Of a stretch of 64,000 bases of DNA, positions 45,156-52,624 are shown piece by piece. The stretch's first letter is position 1. Every line of letters starts with the position of its first letter. The stretch lies in assembly GCF_013911645.1 (NCBI RefSeq), contig NZ_JACESV010000001.1, forward strand, positions 248,001 through 312,000. Reading direction: 5' to 3'. This DNA comes from Allomuricauda sp. (GTDB lineage Bacteria; Bacteroidota; Bacteroidia; Flavobacteriales; Flavobacteriaceae). The notes beneath the pieces are model-generated. The model ran no database searches. It saw nothing but the letters and a program-made list of their open reading frames with translations, and was not told the DNA's origin. Made by a program: the position numbers and the translations under genes.

Positions 45156-45740
45156 ATGGAACAGCTACAGATTAAAGATTCGATTTTAGTAAAGAACTAC
45201 ATTGACGGAGACGAAAAGGCTCTTGAAATCCTGATCAACAGGCATAACCAAAGAATTACCAGCTTTATTTACAGCAAAGTTTTGGACAGAGATGTTGCAG
45301 AGGACATCTTTCAGGACACTTTTATCAAAGTGATCAAAACCTTGAAAAAAGGAAGATATAGCGAAGAGGGCAAATTCTTGCCCTGGGTAATGCGAATTGC
45401 GCACAACTTGGTGATAGATCATTTCCGTAAAAATAAAAGAATGCCCAAGTTCGAAGGCAGCGATGATTTCAACATTTTTTCCGTTATCCACGATGAAAAG
45501 TTGAATGCCGAAAAGCAAATCATCAAAGATCAAATAGAAAGTGATCTAACACTTTTGATCGATGAATTGCCAGATGATCAAAGAGAGGTGCTCATCATGC
45601 GTATTTACAAGGATATGAGCTTTAAGGAAATATCCGAAAACACCAATGTTAGTATTAATACAGCTTTGGGAAGGATGCGTTATGCACTCATTAATTTAAG
45701 AAAAATTGTAGAGCGTAAAAACATCGTTTTAACGAATTAA
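45156..45740 (+). CDS. ECF-type RNA polymerase sigma factor
   Basis: A 194-residue sigma-70 family factor with region 2 (about 12-95, DRDVAEDIFQDTFIKVIK and FLPWVMRIAHNLVIDHFR) and region 4 (about 130-185, LPDDQREVLIMRIYKDMSF and VSINTALGRMRYAL). There is no region 1 or 3, so it is of the ECF type. No anti-sigma factor with a membrane helix follows; instead a 47-residue protein gene starts 77 bases later. It is preceded by about 250 bases without a gene. Target genes are unknown. Confidence 0.9.
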   Translation: MEQLQIKDSILVKNYIDGDEKALEILINRHNQRITSFIYSKVLDRDVAEDIFQDTFIKVIKTLKKGRYSEEGKFLPWVMRIAHNLVIDHFRKNKRMPKFEGSDDFNIFSVIHDEKLNAEKQIIKDQIESDLTLLIDELPDDQREVLIMRIYKDMSFKEISENTNVSINTALGRMRYALINLRKIVERKNIVLTN

Positions 45741-45817
45741 TCGAGCAATACGTCGAAGTCTGCAATATTTCCAAACTAGCGCCGTTATATAATGGAAACA
45801 ATTACTTACGCTAGAAT

Positions 45818-45961
45818 ATGGAAAACATTTACTCTGAAGAACAAAAATCCGTAAAAACGGTAAAAGCTAGTCAGAAAACAGTAGATTTTTTGCTTAGCTT
45901 TTCAAAATCGATTCATGTAGTTGACTACAAAAAACACCAGTTTGAAGTAACATTGAATTAA
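45818..45961 (+). CDS. Small conserved-looking protein downstream of the sigma factor
   Basis: A 47-codon frame, starting MENIYSEEQKSVKTV and ending KKHQFEVTLN, followed by TAA and a strong terminator hairpin. It has no membrane helix and is mixed charged and hydrophobic. From memory, similar very short proteins follow this sigma factor in other Flavobacteria, which fits a functional pair, perhaps a regulator of the sigma factor; this is inference. It is missed by length cut-offs. The start ATG is unambiguous because the nearest upstream ATG is in another frame. Confidence 0.65.
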   Translation: MENIYSEEQKSVKTVKASQKTVDFLLSFSKSIHVVDYKKHQFEVTLN

Positions 45962-45980
45962 TTTAAGGATCAAACTGACG

Positions 45981-46008
45981 AAAAGAGCCGCAACTAGCGG
46001 CTCTTTTT
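45981..46008. terminator. Bidirectional terminator between sigma-factor unit and nth
   Basis: AAAAGAGCCGC pairs with GCGGCTCTTTT around the loop AACTA; T-rich on the plus strand and A-rich before the stem, so it can work in both directions. It overlaps the last codons of nth. Confidence 0.85.
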
Positions 46009-46656
46009 GTTTTTATAATACTCGTTGATCACTGTTTTTCTACCAATGGTCTTGGTAATAATATCTTTTTCCAAATCCCAGCCCCTGGCCGGTGAATATT
46101 CCCTACCGTACCAAATAATCTGAAGATGTAAACGGTTCCAAATCTCCTTGGGGAACAATCGTTTGGCATCACGCTCGGTTTGCACCACATTTTTCCCATT
46201 ACTAAAACCCCAACGGTACATCAGCCTATGAATGTGGGTATCTACCGGAAAAGCAGGAATTCCAAAGGCTTGGGAAACCACAACACTCGCCGTTTTGTGT
46301 CCCACGCTTGGCAATTCTTCCAACAACGCAATGTCGCGAGGGACTTTACCATTATATTTTTCAATCAAAATTTGGGACAGCCCATATATTCCCTTTGATT
46401 TCATGGGTGACAGCCCTACTGGTTTTATGATTTCCCGAATCTCATCCACAGAAAGTTTTACCATATCATAAGGGTTATCCGCCTTTTCAAATAAAAGAGG
46501 GGTAATTTGATTGACCCGAACATCCGTACTTTGGGCCGATAACAACACAGCTATCAACAAAGTATAGGGATCTTTATGATCTAACGGAATGGGAATAGTA
46601 GGATATAGTTCATCCAAGGTTTTGATGGCAAAATCAACCTTTTCTTGTTTGGTCAT
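45994..46656 (-). CDS. nth: Endonuclease III family DNA glycosylase lacking the iron-sulfur cysteines
   Basis: A 220-residue base-excision repair glycosylase/AP lyase with the helix-hairpin-helix LPSVGHKTASVVV, catalytic lysine K121 and aspartate D139 in FPVDTHIHR. In standard Nth the C-terminus holds four cysteines ligating a 4Fe-4S cluster. Here the matching stretch is WYGREYSPARGWDLEKD and contains no cysteine, so the cluster is absent. Otherwise the length and fold elements fit. The enzyme is probably active, since cluster-free members of the superfamily exist. The start is divergent from prxQ with 55 bases between start codons. Confidence 0.88.
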   Translation of the reverse strand: MTKQEKVDFAIKTLDELYPTIPIPLDHKDPYTLLIAVLLSAQSTDVRVNQITPLLFEKADNPYDMVKLSVDEIREIIKPVGLSPMKSKGIYGLSQILIEKYNGKVPRDIALLEELPSVGHKTASVVVSQAFGIPAFPVDTHIHRLMYRWGFSNGKNVVQTERDAKRLFPKEIWNRLHLQIIWYGREYSPARGWDLEKDIITKTIGRKTVINEYYKNKKSR

Positions 46657-46671
46657 ATTTGTTTAACTTTG
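46644..46671 (+). promoter_or_regulatory. Putative prxQ promoter
   Basis: TTG at 46644-46646 and TAACTTTG at 46664-46671 match Bacteroidota -33/-7 elements with a 17-base spacer. They lie about 40 bases before the prxQ start and overlap the start region of nth on the other strand. Confidence 0.6.
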
Positions 46672-46711
46672 TTAATGTAAATATTAAACAATTAATTCAA
46701 GAGCAACGCAC

Positions 46712-47167
46712 ATGAATATGTTAAAAGTAGGTGATAAAGTACCTGATTTTTCAGCAAAAGACCAAGACGGCAACACAATTAATCTCAGTGGTTACAAAGG
46801 GAAGAAGCTGGTAGTGTTTTTCTATCCCAAAGCAAATACACCAGGTTGCACGGCCGAAGCGTGTAATCTTCGTGACAATTACAAGGAATTACAAGCACAA
46901 GGCTATGAACTTTTGGGTGTAAGCGCAGATTCGGAAAAGAAACAATCGAATTTCAAGAACAAATATGAATTCCCATTTCCTTTATTGGCCGACGAAGACC
47001 ATACCGTAATCAATACCTTTGGCGTTTGGGGCCCTAAGAAGTTTATGGGCAAGGAATATGATGGCATTCACAGAACCACTTTTGTGATCGATGGAGATGG
47101 TGTTGTGGAAAATGTTATCGACAAAGTGAAGACTAAAGATCACGCCGCGCAATTACTTGATGCGTAA
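46712..47167 (+). CDS. bcp: Thioredoxin-dependent peroxiredoxin (PrxQ/BCP)
   Basis: A 151-residue atypical 2-Cys peroxiredoxin reducing hydrogen peroxide and organic peroxides with electrons from thioredoxin. The peroxidatic cysteine is C46 in KANTPGCTAEAC and the likely resolving cysteine is C51, the BCP spacing of five. TTFVIDGDGVV near the C-terminus is typical. No signal peptide; cytoplasmic. It has its own promoter-like element and is followed by a strong terminator at 47279. Confidence 0.93.
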   Translation: MNMLKVGDKVPDFSAKDQDGNTINLSGYKGKKLVVFFYPKANTPGCTAEACNLRDNYKELQAQGYELLGVSADSEKKQSNFKNKYEFPFPLLADEDHTVINTFGVWGPKKFMGKEYDGIHRTTFVIDGDGVVENVIDKVKTKDHAAQLLDA

Positions 47168-47278
47168 AACGTATTTGTCTCATCGAGCTCGCGCCTGCCG
47201 GACGGACGGGCAATCGAGATGATATGGAACAATAGGCATTAAAAGTTCTTGACTGCGCGCGAACTGACATTTTAAAAT

Positions 47279-47305
47279 AAAAAGGCGCTGAATCAGCGCC
47301 TTTTT
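47279..47305. terminator. Bidirectional terminator between prxQ and the following minus-strand gene
   Basis: GGCGCTG / CAGCGCC stem with loop AAT, extended by A-run and T-run on either side. Four bases beyond it is the stop codon of the minus-strand gene. Confidence 0.85.
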
Positions 47306-47308
47306 ATT

Positions 47309-48763
47309 TTATTTTTCCTTCTCTTCAAGAACCTTTCTGGTAAACAGGTTTTTCTCTTTTATTATTTCAGCAATACCTTCTGGCAGCTCTTTTTCCCATC
47401 CATCATCATTGTTAATAATCTTTTTGAGCACATTTCTTGAAAAGATATGAAGTACATCCGGGTCATAATCAATAATATCCATCACTTTTCCATTGTACTT
47501 AAAGAATTTGTACAATTCCTTCATACGAGGATGGACTTTGACATTGTTGCTGGTGAGTACTTGACCCGTTTCTGGATCTTTCATCGGATATAGATAAACC
47601 TTCAAATCTTTAAAGAACAATTTTCCGAAAGCTTCCAAAATACCACCACTTAAGTGACGGTAGTATTTTTCATCAAATACATCCACTAAATTGTTCACGC
47701 CCATCGTCAATCCAATCTTGGCTTTGGTATAATTGTTAAAATACTCTACCAATTTATAGTACTCTTGGAATTTGGAAATCAATACTGTATGTCCGAGTGA
47801 ACACAATAGCTCCGCCCTGTCCATAAAATCCTGCTCGTCGATTTCTCCAGATGCCTTTAGGTTGGACAATGTTATTTCGAAAACAACAATGGCATTTTCC
47901 ATATCCACGGTCTGTTCCCGAATAAAAATATCGTATGACTTTTGGAACATGTCCATATTCACCTTGGTAACAGGCCTAAAACTACCCCGTAATGCCAAGA
48001 TATTTTTCTTGTACAACACGGCTGCAGGCAGCAAGTTGTTTCCATCGGGACCAAACATAACCGCGTCGGTCATGTCATTTTTAATAAGCTGAAGGCTCAT
48101 CAACCTATTATCAACATCCGCAAAGTTGGGTCCTGTGAAGTTGATCATATCAATTTCCAAAGTATCATGGTCGATATGATCGTATAGGTATTTTAAAAGT
48201 TTTTTGGGCTTATGGAACTTGAAAAATGCCCCATAAATCAAGTTTACACCTAAAATGCCCAAGGTTTCTTGCTGTAATCTTGCTTCATTTTGTTTAAAAC
48301 GAATATGAAGTACGATTTCGTCATATTCCTTTTGGTCCGGGTCCAACTGAAAACGAAGTCCAACCCATCCATGCCCTTTGTAACGTTTGGAAAAATCGAT
48401 GGTAGCTACAGTATTGGCGTAACTAAAGAACAAATAATCCGGATTACTGTCCCTACTGATCCGTTCCTCGACCAATCTCATTTCGTGATCCAACATCTTT
48501 TTTAACCGGGATTGGGTAACATAGCGCCCATCTTCCTCAATGCCATAAATGGCATCACTAAAAGATTTGTCGTAAGCGCTCATCGCCTTTGCTATGGTTC
48601 CAGAAGCCCCACCGGCCCTAAAAAAATGTCTGGCAGTTTCCTGTCCGGCACCAATTTCCGCAAATGTTCCATAAATATCACGGTTCAAATTGATCCTAAG
48701 GGTCTTGGCCTTTATGGAAGGAATATTTTCAAAAGCATTTTCTCTGCTTGGTACGCTAGGCAT
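47309..48763 (-). CDS. Conserved protein of unknown function, 484 residues
   Basis: A soluble protein of about 484 residues with no signal peptide or membrane segment. It starts MPSVPSRENAFENIPSIKAK, with a conserved-looking early block NRDIYGTFAEIGAGQETARHF. I recognise it as a protein common in Bacteroidota but without a secure function; names such as TonB-dependent receptor or nucleotidyltransferase sometimes attached to it are not supported by any motif here. The ATG at 48763 is preferred over one 13 codons upstream. It is divergent from the metallo-beta-lactamase-fold gene and ends at a shared terminator. Confidence 0.7.
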   Translation of the reverse strand: MPSVPSRENAFENIPSIKAKTLRINLNRDIYGTFAEIGAGQETARHFFRAGGASGTIAKAMSAYDKSFSDAIYGIEEDGRYVTQSRLKKMLDHEMRLVEERISRDSNPDYLFFSYANTVATIDFSKRYKGHGWVGLRFQLDPDQKEYDEIVLHIRFKQNEARLQQETLGILGVNLIYGAFFKFHKPKKLLKYLYDHIDHDTLEIDMINFTGPNFADVDNRLMSLQLIKNDMTDAVMFGPDGNNLLPAAVLYKKNILALRGSFRPVTKVNMDMFQKSYDIFIREQTVDMENAIVVFEITLSNLKASGEIDEQDFMDRAELLCSLGHTVLISKFQEYYKLVEYFNNYTKAKIGLTMGVNNLVDVFDEKYYRHLSGGILEAFGKLFFKDLKVYLYPMKDPETGQVLTSNNVKVHPRMKELYKFFKYNGKVMDIIDYDPDVLHIFSRNVLKKIINNDDGWEKELPEGIAEIIKEKNLFTRKVLEEKEK

Positions 48764-48840
48764 ATCCGAATTTTTAAAGTAAAGCAAAGTTACACTCTTC
48801 AATCAATCTATTAAATAAATAAGTTATAATTTTGGATTTA

Positions 48841-49617
48841 ATGGATGATAAGATGACCATTACTTTTTTGGGTACGGGAACTTCACAGGGAATCCCCATA
48901 ATCGGAAGCAAACACCCCGTTTGCCTGAGCGATAATCCAAAAGACAAAAGACTACGTGTATCCGTGCTCATTTCTTGGAAAGATTATAACTACGTGATTG
49001 ATTGCGGCCCCGACTTTAGGCAACAAATGTTGGCCAACCCCATAGATAAATTGGACGGGATTCTGTTTACGCATGAGCATGCCGATCACACCGCTGGAAT
49101 TGACGATATTCGACCCTTTTTCTTTAGACAAGGAGACATTCCGGTTTATGCGCATCCAAGGGTTTTGGATTCCCTCAGAAGACGTTTTGATTATATTTTT
49201 GCAGATGAGGACCGTTATCCTGGCGCACCAGCAGTACAGGTCCACGAAGTTTCAAAGGATAAAAATATTCCGTTGGGCGATTTGGATGTAGTTCCCATAG
49301 AAGCCTTTCACAACAGACTACAGGTCTTTGGATACCGCTTTGGGGAATTTGTGTACTTAACTGACGTAAAGCGGGTAGATGAAGAGGAGATCAAAAAAAT
49401 AAAAGGCGCCAAAGTATTGGTTGTAAATGCGCTTCGGCTAGAACCGCACCATTCCCATTTCAATTTGGAGGAAGCTTTGGAGTTTGCCGAAAAAGTAGGG
49501 GCGGAGCAAACCTATTTTACCCATATCAGTGCTTTGTTGGGATTCCATGAAGAAGTGGAGAAAAGTCTTCCCGAAAACATACATTTGGCCTACGATAACC
49601 TAAAGATTAAAATTTAG
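48841..49617 (+). CDS. Metallo-beta-lactamase-fold phosphodiesterase-like hydrolase (PhnP type)
   Basis: A 258-residue MBL-fold enzyme starting MDDKMTITFLGTGTSQGIP. The metal site HEHADH (H78, H80, D82, H83) and later histidines (LEPHHSHF, YFTHIS) are in place. The GTGTSQGIP start and overall length resemble PhnP and related cyclic-phosphate phosphodiesterases or RNase Z-like proteins. The substrate is not certain, and no phn genes are nearby. A start 4 codons downstream is also possible. The following gene begins 5 bases after the stop, so the two are cotranscribed. Confidence 0.82.
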   Translation: MDDKMTITFLGTGTSQGIPIIGSKHPVCLSDNPKDKRLRVSVLISWKDYNYVIDCGPDFRQQMLANPIDKLDGILFTHEHADHTAGIDDIRPFFFRQGDIPVYAHPRVLDSLRRRFDYIFADEDRYPGAPAVQVHEVSKDKNIPLGDLDVVPIEAFHNRLQVFGYRFGEFVYLTDVKRVDEEEIKKIKGAKVLVVNALRLEPHHSHFNLEEALEFAEKVGAEQTYFTHISALLGFHEEVEKSLPENIHLAYDNLKIKI

Positions 49618-49622
49618 ATTTG

Positions 49623-50114
49623 ATGAAAAGCAGAATTTTTCTATACCTGTTTGTTTTTGCCGCTTTGTTGGCTTTGTTTCAATATGTGACGGGAAACAAT
49701 ATGCAAAAAGCATTGACCTCTGATGTAAAACAACTTGAAGAAGAGGTAGTAAAACTCGAGGATTCCCTGCAGACCATGCATTTAAAAGTATTGGATATGC
49801 AATACTTTACTTTGGAAAACAATGATGATGCTTTGGCATATTACGACCATTTGAATTTAGAAAACCCATCACTCTATATTCAGGATAAATTATTGGAAAC
49901 CAACGAGAAGAAAGGCGATAATCCTTTAATTCCCTATGAAGGAATGGAAAGTGATTTTAAAATAAATAAGATTAAGGTGTTGAACCATAAATGGATTTTG
50001 GCCGATTTTTCAGATGGAAAATATTGGGGAGACCTTATTATAAAATATGAGCTAAAAGATGATTTAAGCGTGGATTTTACCTTGGCCGAACATTTGCTTT
50101 ACGCTCCGCAGTAA
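49623..50114 (+). CDS. Hypothetical membrane-anchored protein with a coiled coil
   Basis: A 163-residue protein with one N-terminal membrane helix (SRIFLYLFVFAALLALFQYV), then a heptad-like stretch (SDVKQLEEEVVKLEDSLQTM) and a soluble C-terminal domain. It probably faces the periplasm. I recognise it only as a flavobacterial hypothetical. It is 5 bases after the MBL-fold gene and probably in its operon. The ATG at 49623 (second codon of the open frame) is preferred. Confidence 0.7.
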   Translation: MKSRIFLYLFVFAALLALFQYVTGNNMQKALTSDVKQLEEEVVKLEDSLQTMHLKVLDMQYFTLENNDDALAYYDHLNLENPSLYIQDKLLETNEKKGDNPLIPYEGMESDFKINKIKVLNHKWILADFSDGKYWGDLIIKYELKDDLSVDFTLAEHLLYAPQ

Positions 50115-50149
50115 TTAATCCGTGCCAAAAGAGAAACAAGAACAGAGAA

Positions 50150-50384
50150 AAAATAGAATAAGGACAAAAGAATCAAGAGACAAGAACCAAGACTGAAGTT
50201 CAGAGTTCAGAGTTCGGAGTTACTAAGTTATTGGGTTACTGCCAGCTTCGTGCTTCGGACATCAGACTTCGGCCCCCCAACAAGTTCAAAAACAAGAGTT
50301 ACTACCGACCGCGAAACTGACTCCAGACCTCGTGCATCGGACTTCCGACATCAAACATCAAACATCAAACATCAAACATCAAAC
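50150..50384. repeat. Intergenic repeats with a 7-bp microsatellite
   Basis: Carries the same phrase types as regions A and B (GAGTTCGGAGTTACTAAG, ACAAGTTCAAAAACAAGAG) and ends in about five copies of CATCAAA (50348-50384), running into the stop codon area of the esterase gene. No gene. Confidence 0.7.
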
Positions 50385-51038
50385 ATGTTCCTCTAACCAC
50401 TTTTTAAAGGAAAAGAAGTTCTGTTGGGAAACACCATGACCCACAGGAAATTCCTGATAAGTAGTTGGAATGCCCAGATTTTCAAGGAATTCTGGCGACT
50501 TTTGTGCCCATTCCAAAGGAATTACTTGGTCCACTTGCCCATGCGATGCGTAAAAATTTAGTTTACTATGGTCTTTTTCAGCATAGCCGTCCACCAAAAT
50601 ATTTTCGTTGATGTATCCGCTGAGCGCAATCACGTTCTTCACTTTTTCCGGATATGATAAGGCGACCGCATAGCTTAAAATGGTTCCTTGGCTAAAGCCC
50701 AACAGCGTAATATTGTCTTTGTCCAAATCGTATGCCTCAATGGCTTCGTCCATAAAAGCAACAATTTTTTCCCTAGATTCTTTGGCCTGTTCGTCATCGC
50801 TCCATTTCCCTTGTTCGGCATCAAAATTAATGGCATACCATGCATGGCCAAATGGTTCAATATCATAAGGAGCTCTTACTGAAAATACCATCAGCTCTCC
50901 TGGCAATTCCGGTGCAAAGGAAAAAAGGTCCTCTTCATTGCTACCATAACCATGGAACATAAAAAGCGCAGGTATTTTGCCGGAAACTTTAGAGGATGGT
51001 CGTAATAAATATGTTAGCGATAGGGGTTTTAAGGACAT
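50379..51038 (-). CDS. Phospholipase/carboxylesterase family alpha/beta hydrolase
   Basis: A 219-residue esterase with nucleophile S116 in LLGFSQGTI, aspartate in GQVDQVIP and histidine in PVGHGVS, the layout of the carboxylesterase/thioesterase (YpfH-like) family. Substrates are likely short-chain acyl esters or thioesters. No signal peptide. It is last in a four-gene minus-strand operon (BatA-like, dihydroorotase-like, DUF4870-like, esterase) with only 9 bases to the gene before it. The CATCAAA repeat lies at its 3' end. Confidence 0.85.
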   Translation of the reverse strand: MSLKPLSLTYLLRPSSKVSGKIPALFMFHGYGSNEEDLFSFAPELPGELMVFSVRAPYDIEPFGHAWYAINFDAEQGKWSDDEQAKESREKIVAFMDEAIEAYDLDKDNITLLGFSQGTILSYAVALSYPEKVKNVIALSGYINENILVDGYAEKDHSKLNFYASHGQVDQVIPLEWAQKSPEFLENLGIPTTYQEFPVGHGVSQQNFFSFKKWLEEHV

Positions 51039-51047
51039 TGTTATAGT

Positions 51048-51371
51048 TTATGATATGAATGTGAACCATTTTTGAAAGTATTTTCCCAATACTGGTAATG
51101 GTTTTGTCTTTTCGTTAAGCGCTTGCAAAAAGCCAAACACCCAGATTACAATATAAAAAATATAAATAAGGAACGATAAGTAAACAAATCCAGTGTAAGT
51201 GAGCAAAATAGCCAGGGCATGAAAAAGTACATGAATACCAAAAGCCTGCCGGATATGAAATCGGGCAAAGGCATTTTTGGGCTCAATATTCATGGTGATG
51301 GCTATTAAACAACCAACAATGGTAATGTATGATACAATTGCAGTAGTTTTTCCCGGAGTGGAATTACTCAT
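51048..51371 (-). CDS. DUF4870-like small membrane protein
   Basis: A 107-residue protein with three hydrophobic helices (about 10-25, 42-62, 64-87) and the motif NAFARFHIRQAFGIH, close to the FHARQA box of DUF4870-type proteins. The function is unknown. The start codon overlaps the stop of the dihydroorotase-like gene by one base, and the esterase follows 9 bases later, so the four genes form an operon. Confidence 0.75.
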   Translation of the reverse strand: MSNSTPGKTTAIVSYITIVGCLIAITMNIEPKNAFARFHIRQAFGIHVLFHALAILLTYTGFVYLSFLIYIFYIVIWVFGFLQALNEKTKPLPVLGKYFQKWFTFIS

Positions 51372-52624
51372 TATAGTGTACTTTGACCGTTATTAATGAT
51401 TCCGTAAACTTTACCCCTTAATGTAGAACCTACGAACATGCTATTCTTTGAGGTAGAAAGAATGTTCTTTGCCTCAAAAGTGTACTCCCCATCAGGATTG
51501 AACAGGGTTAAACATGCTTTGGAGCCTTCTTTTAGGGCAGGAGGCACTATTTGGAACCGAGAACGTCCTTTGGTTAAAAAAGCAATGGTTTCTTCCAACT
51601 CAAAAATGGTGTTCAAACTTCCAAAAGCGGATTCTAGCCCAAGACTTCCGCTTTTTGCATTATCAAATTCTACACGTTTGTGCTCAATATCCATAGGAAT
51701 ATGGTCTGTGGTCACAAAATCTATGGTTCCGTTTTTCACTCCTTTGATCAAGGCCTTGCAATCCGATTTTGTCCGAAGGGGCGGCGACACCTTAAAATGG
51801 GTATCAAAACTCGTTAGGGTCTCATCCGAAAAGAATAGATTGTGAATGGCCACGCTGCACGTTACATCCAACCCTTTTTTCTTGGCCTCAGCAATAAGTT
51901 TTACCGCCCCCCCCGAAGATATGGTCGGAATATGCAGTTTACCACCCGTATATTCCAATATAAAAAGGTCTCTGGCAATTTGTAGCTCTTCCGAAAGTGC
52001 AGGGATTCCCTTGAGTCCTAATTTTGTTGAGACTTCACCTTCGTGCGCCACACCTTTCCCTTTTATGTCGCCATCCTGAGGAAAGGAATACACCAATCCA
52101 TCAAAATTTTGGGCATACAACAATGCAATTTTTAATAGGTTGGGATTGGAAACCTGTTTTTTGAAATCGTAAAAGGCCACGGCTCCCGCATTCTTCATGT
52201 CATAAAGCTCCGCAAGATCAACACCGTCGGAATTCTTGGTCAAGGTACCCAAAGGATAAATTTTTGTAGCCTTTCCAATTCCGCGCTCTTTTAAAAACAC
52301 CACATCGGAACTGGTATCGGGCACGGGATTCGTGTTTGGGTTCAGCACAATATCGGTGAACCCACTTTTACCGGCCGTAAACAATCCATTTGCAATGGTT
52401 TCCCGTTCCTCAAATCCTGGCTCACCAAAACTCACACTGCTATCGAACCAACCGAGGGATACATGTAGATTATCCTTTTCTACCACCTTGGTATTGGCAG
52501 GAGCTTCCACAGCCGCACCGATCTTCTCAATAATTCCTTTTTTAATAAGGATATCCCTTTTCTTCAGGTGAAGTTCCTTGTTCTCTGGGCATACGATTTT
52601 TGCAGACTTCAGCAGAATGTTCAT
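51371..52624 (-). CDS. Dihydroorotase-like protein without metal-binding histidines (probable pseudoenzyme)
   Basis: A 417-residue amidohydrolase-fold protein aligned along its length with class I dihydroorotase: GFEERETIANG, PNTNPVPDT, GLKGIPALSEE, TTDHIPMDIEHK. The metal-binding HxH that follows the first strand is replaced (LGWFDSSVSFGEPG), and the His positions in the middle are also lost (VYSFPQDGDIKG; HIPTISSGGAV), though TTDH keeps one Asp. It is therefore unlikely to catalyse the reaction. Comparable inactive homologues bind and stabilise aspartate transcarbamoylase; that role here is inference. The ATGA overlap with the BatA-like gene shows coupling. Confidence 0.8.
   Translation of the reverse strand: MNILLKSAKIVCPENKELHLKKRDILIKKGIIEKIGAAVEAPANTKVVEKDNLHVSLGWFDSSVSFGEPGFEERETIANGLFTAGKSGFTDIVLNPNTNPVPDTSSDVVFLKERGIGKATKIYPLGTLTKNSDGVDLAELYDMKNAGAVAFYDFKKQVSNPNLLKIALLYAQNFDGLVYSFPQDGDIKGKGVAHEGEVSTKLGLKGIPALSEELQIARDLFILEYTGGKLHIPTISSGGAVKLIAEAKKKGLDVTCSVAIHNLFFSDETLTSFDTHFKVSPPLRTKSDCKALIKGVKNGTIDFVTTDHIPMDIEHKRVEFDNAKSGSLGLESAFGSLNTIFELEETIAFLTKGRSRFQIVPPALKEGSKACLTLFNPDGEYTFEAKNILSTSKNSMFVGSTLRGKVYGIINNGQSTL

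Noticed and set aside
47309..48763. Labels such as TonB-dependent receptor or nucleotide adenylyltransferase for the 484-residue protein
   Set aside because: There is no signal peptide, barrel pattern, TonB box or nucleotidyltransferase HxGH motif.
50348..50384. CATCAAA repeats as a phase-variation switch
   Set aside because: They lie at the 3' end of the esterase gene, beyond most of the coding frame, so changes in number would hardly affect expression.
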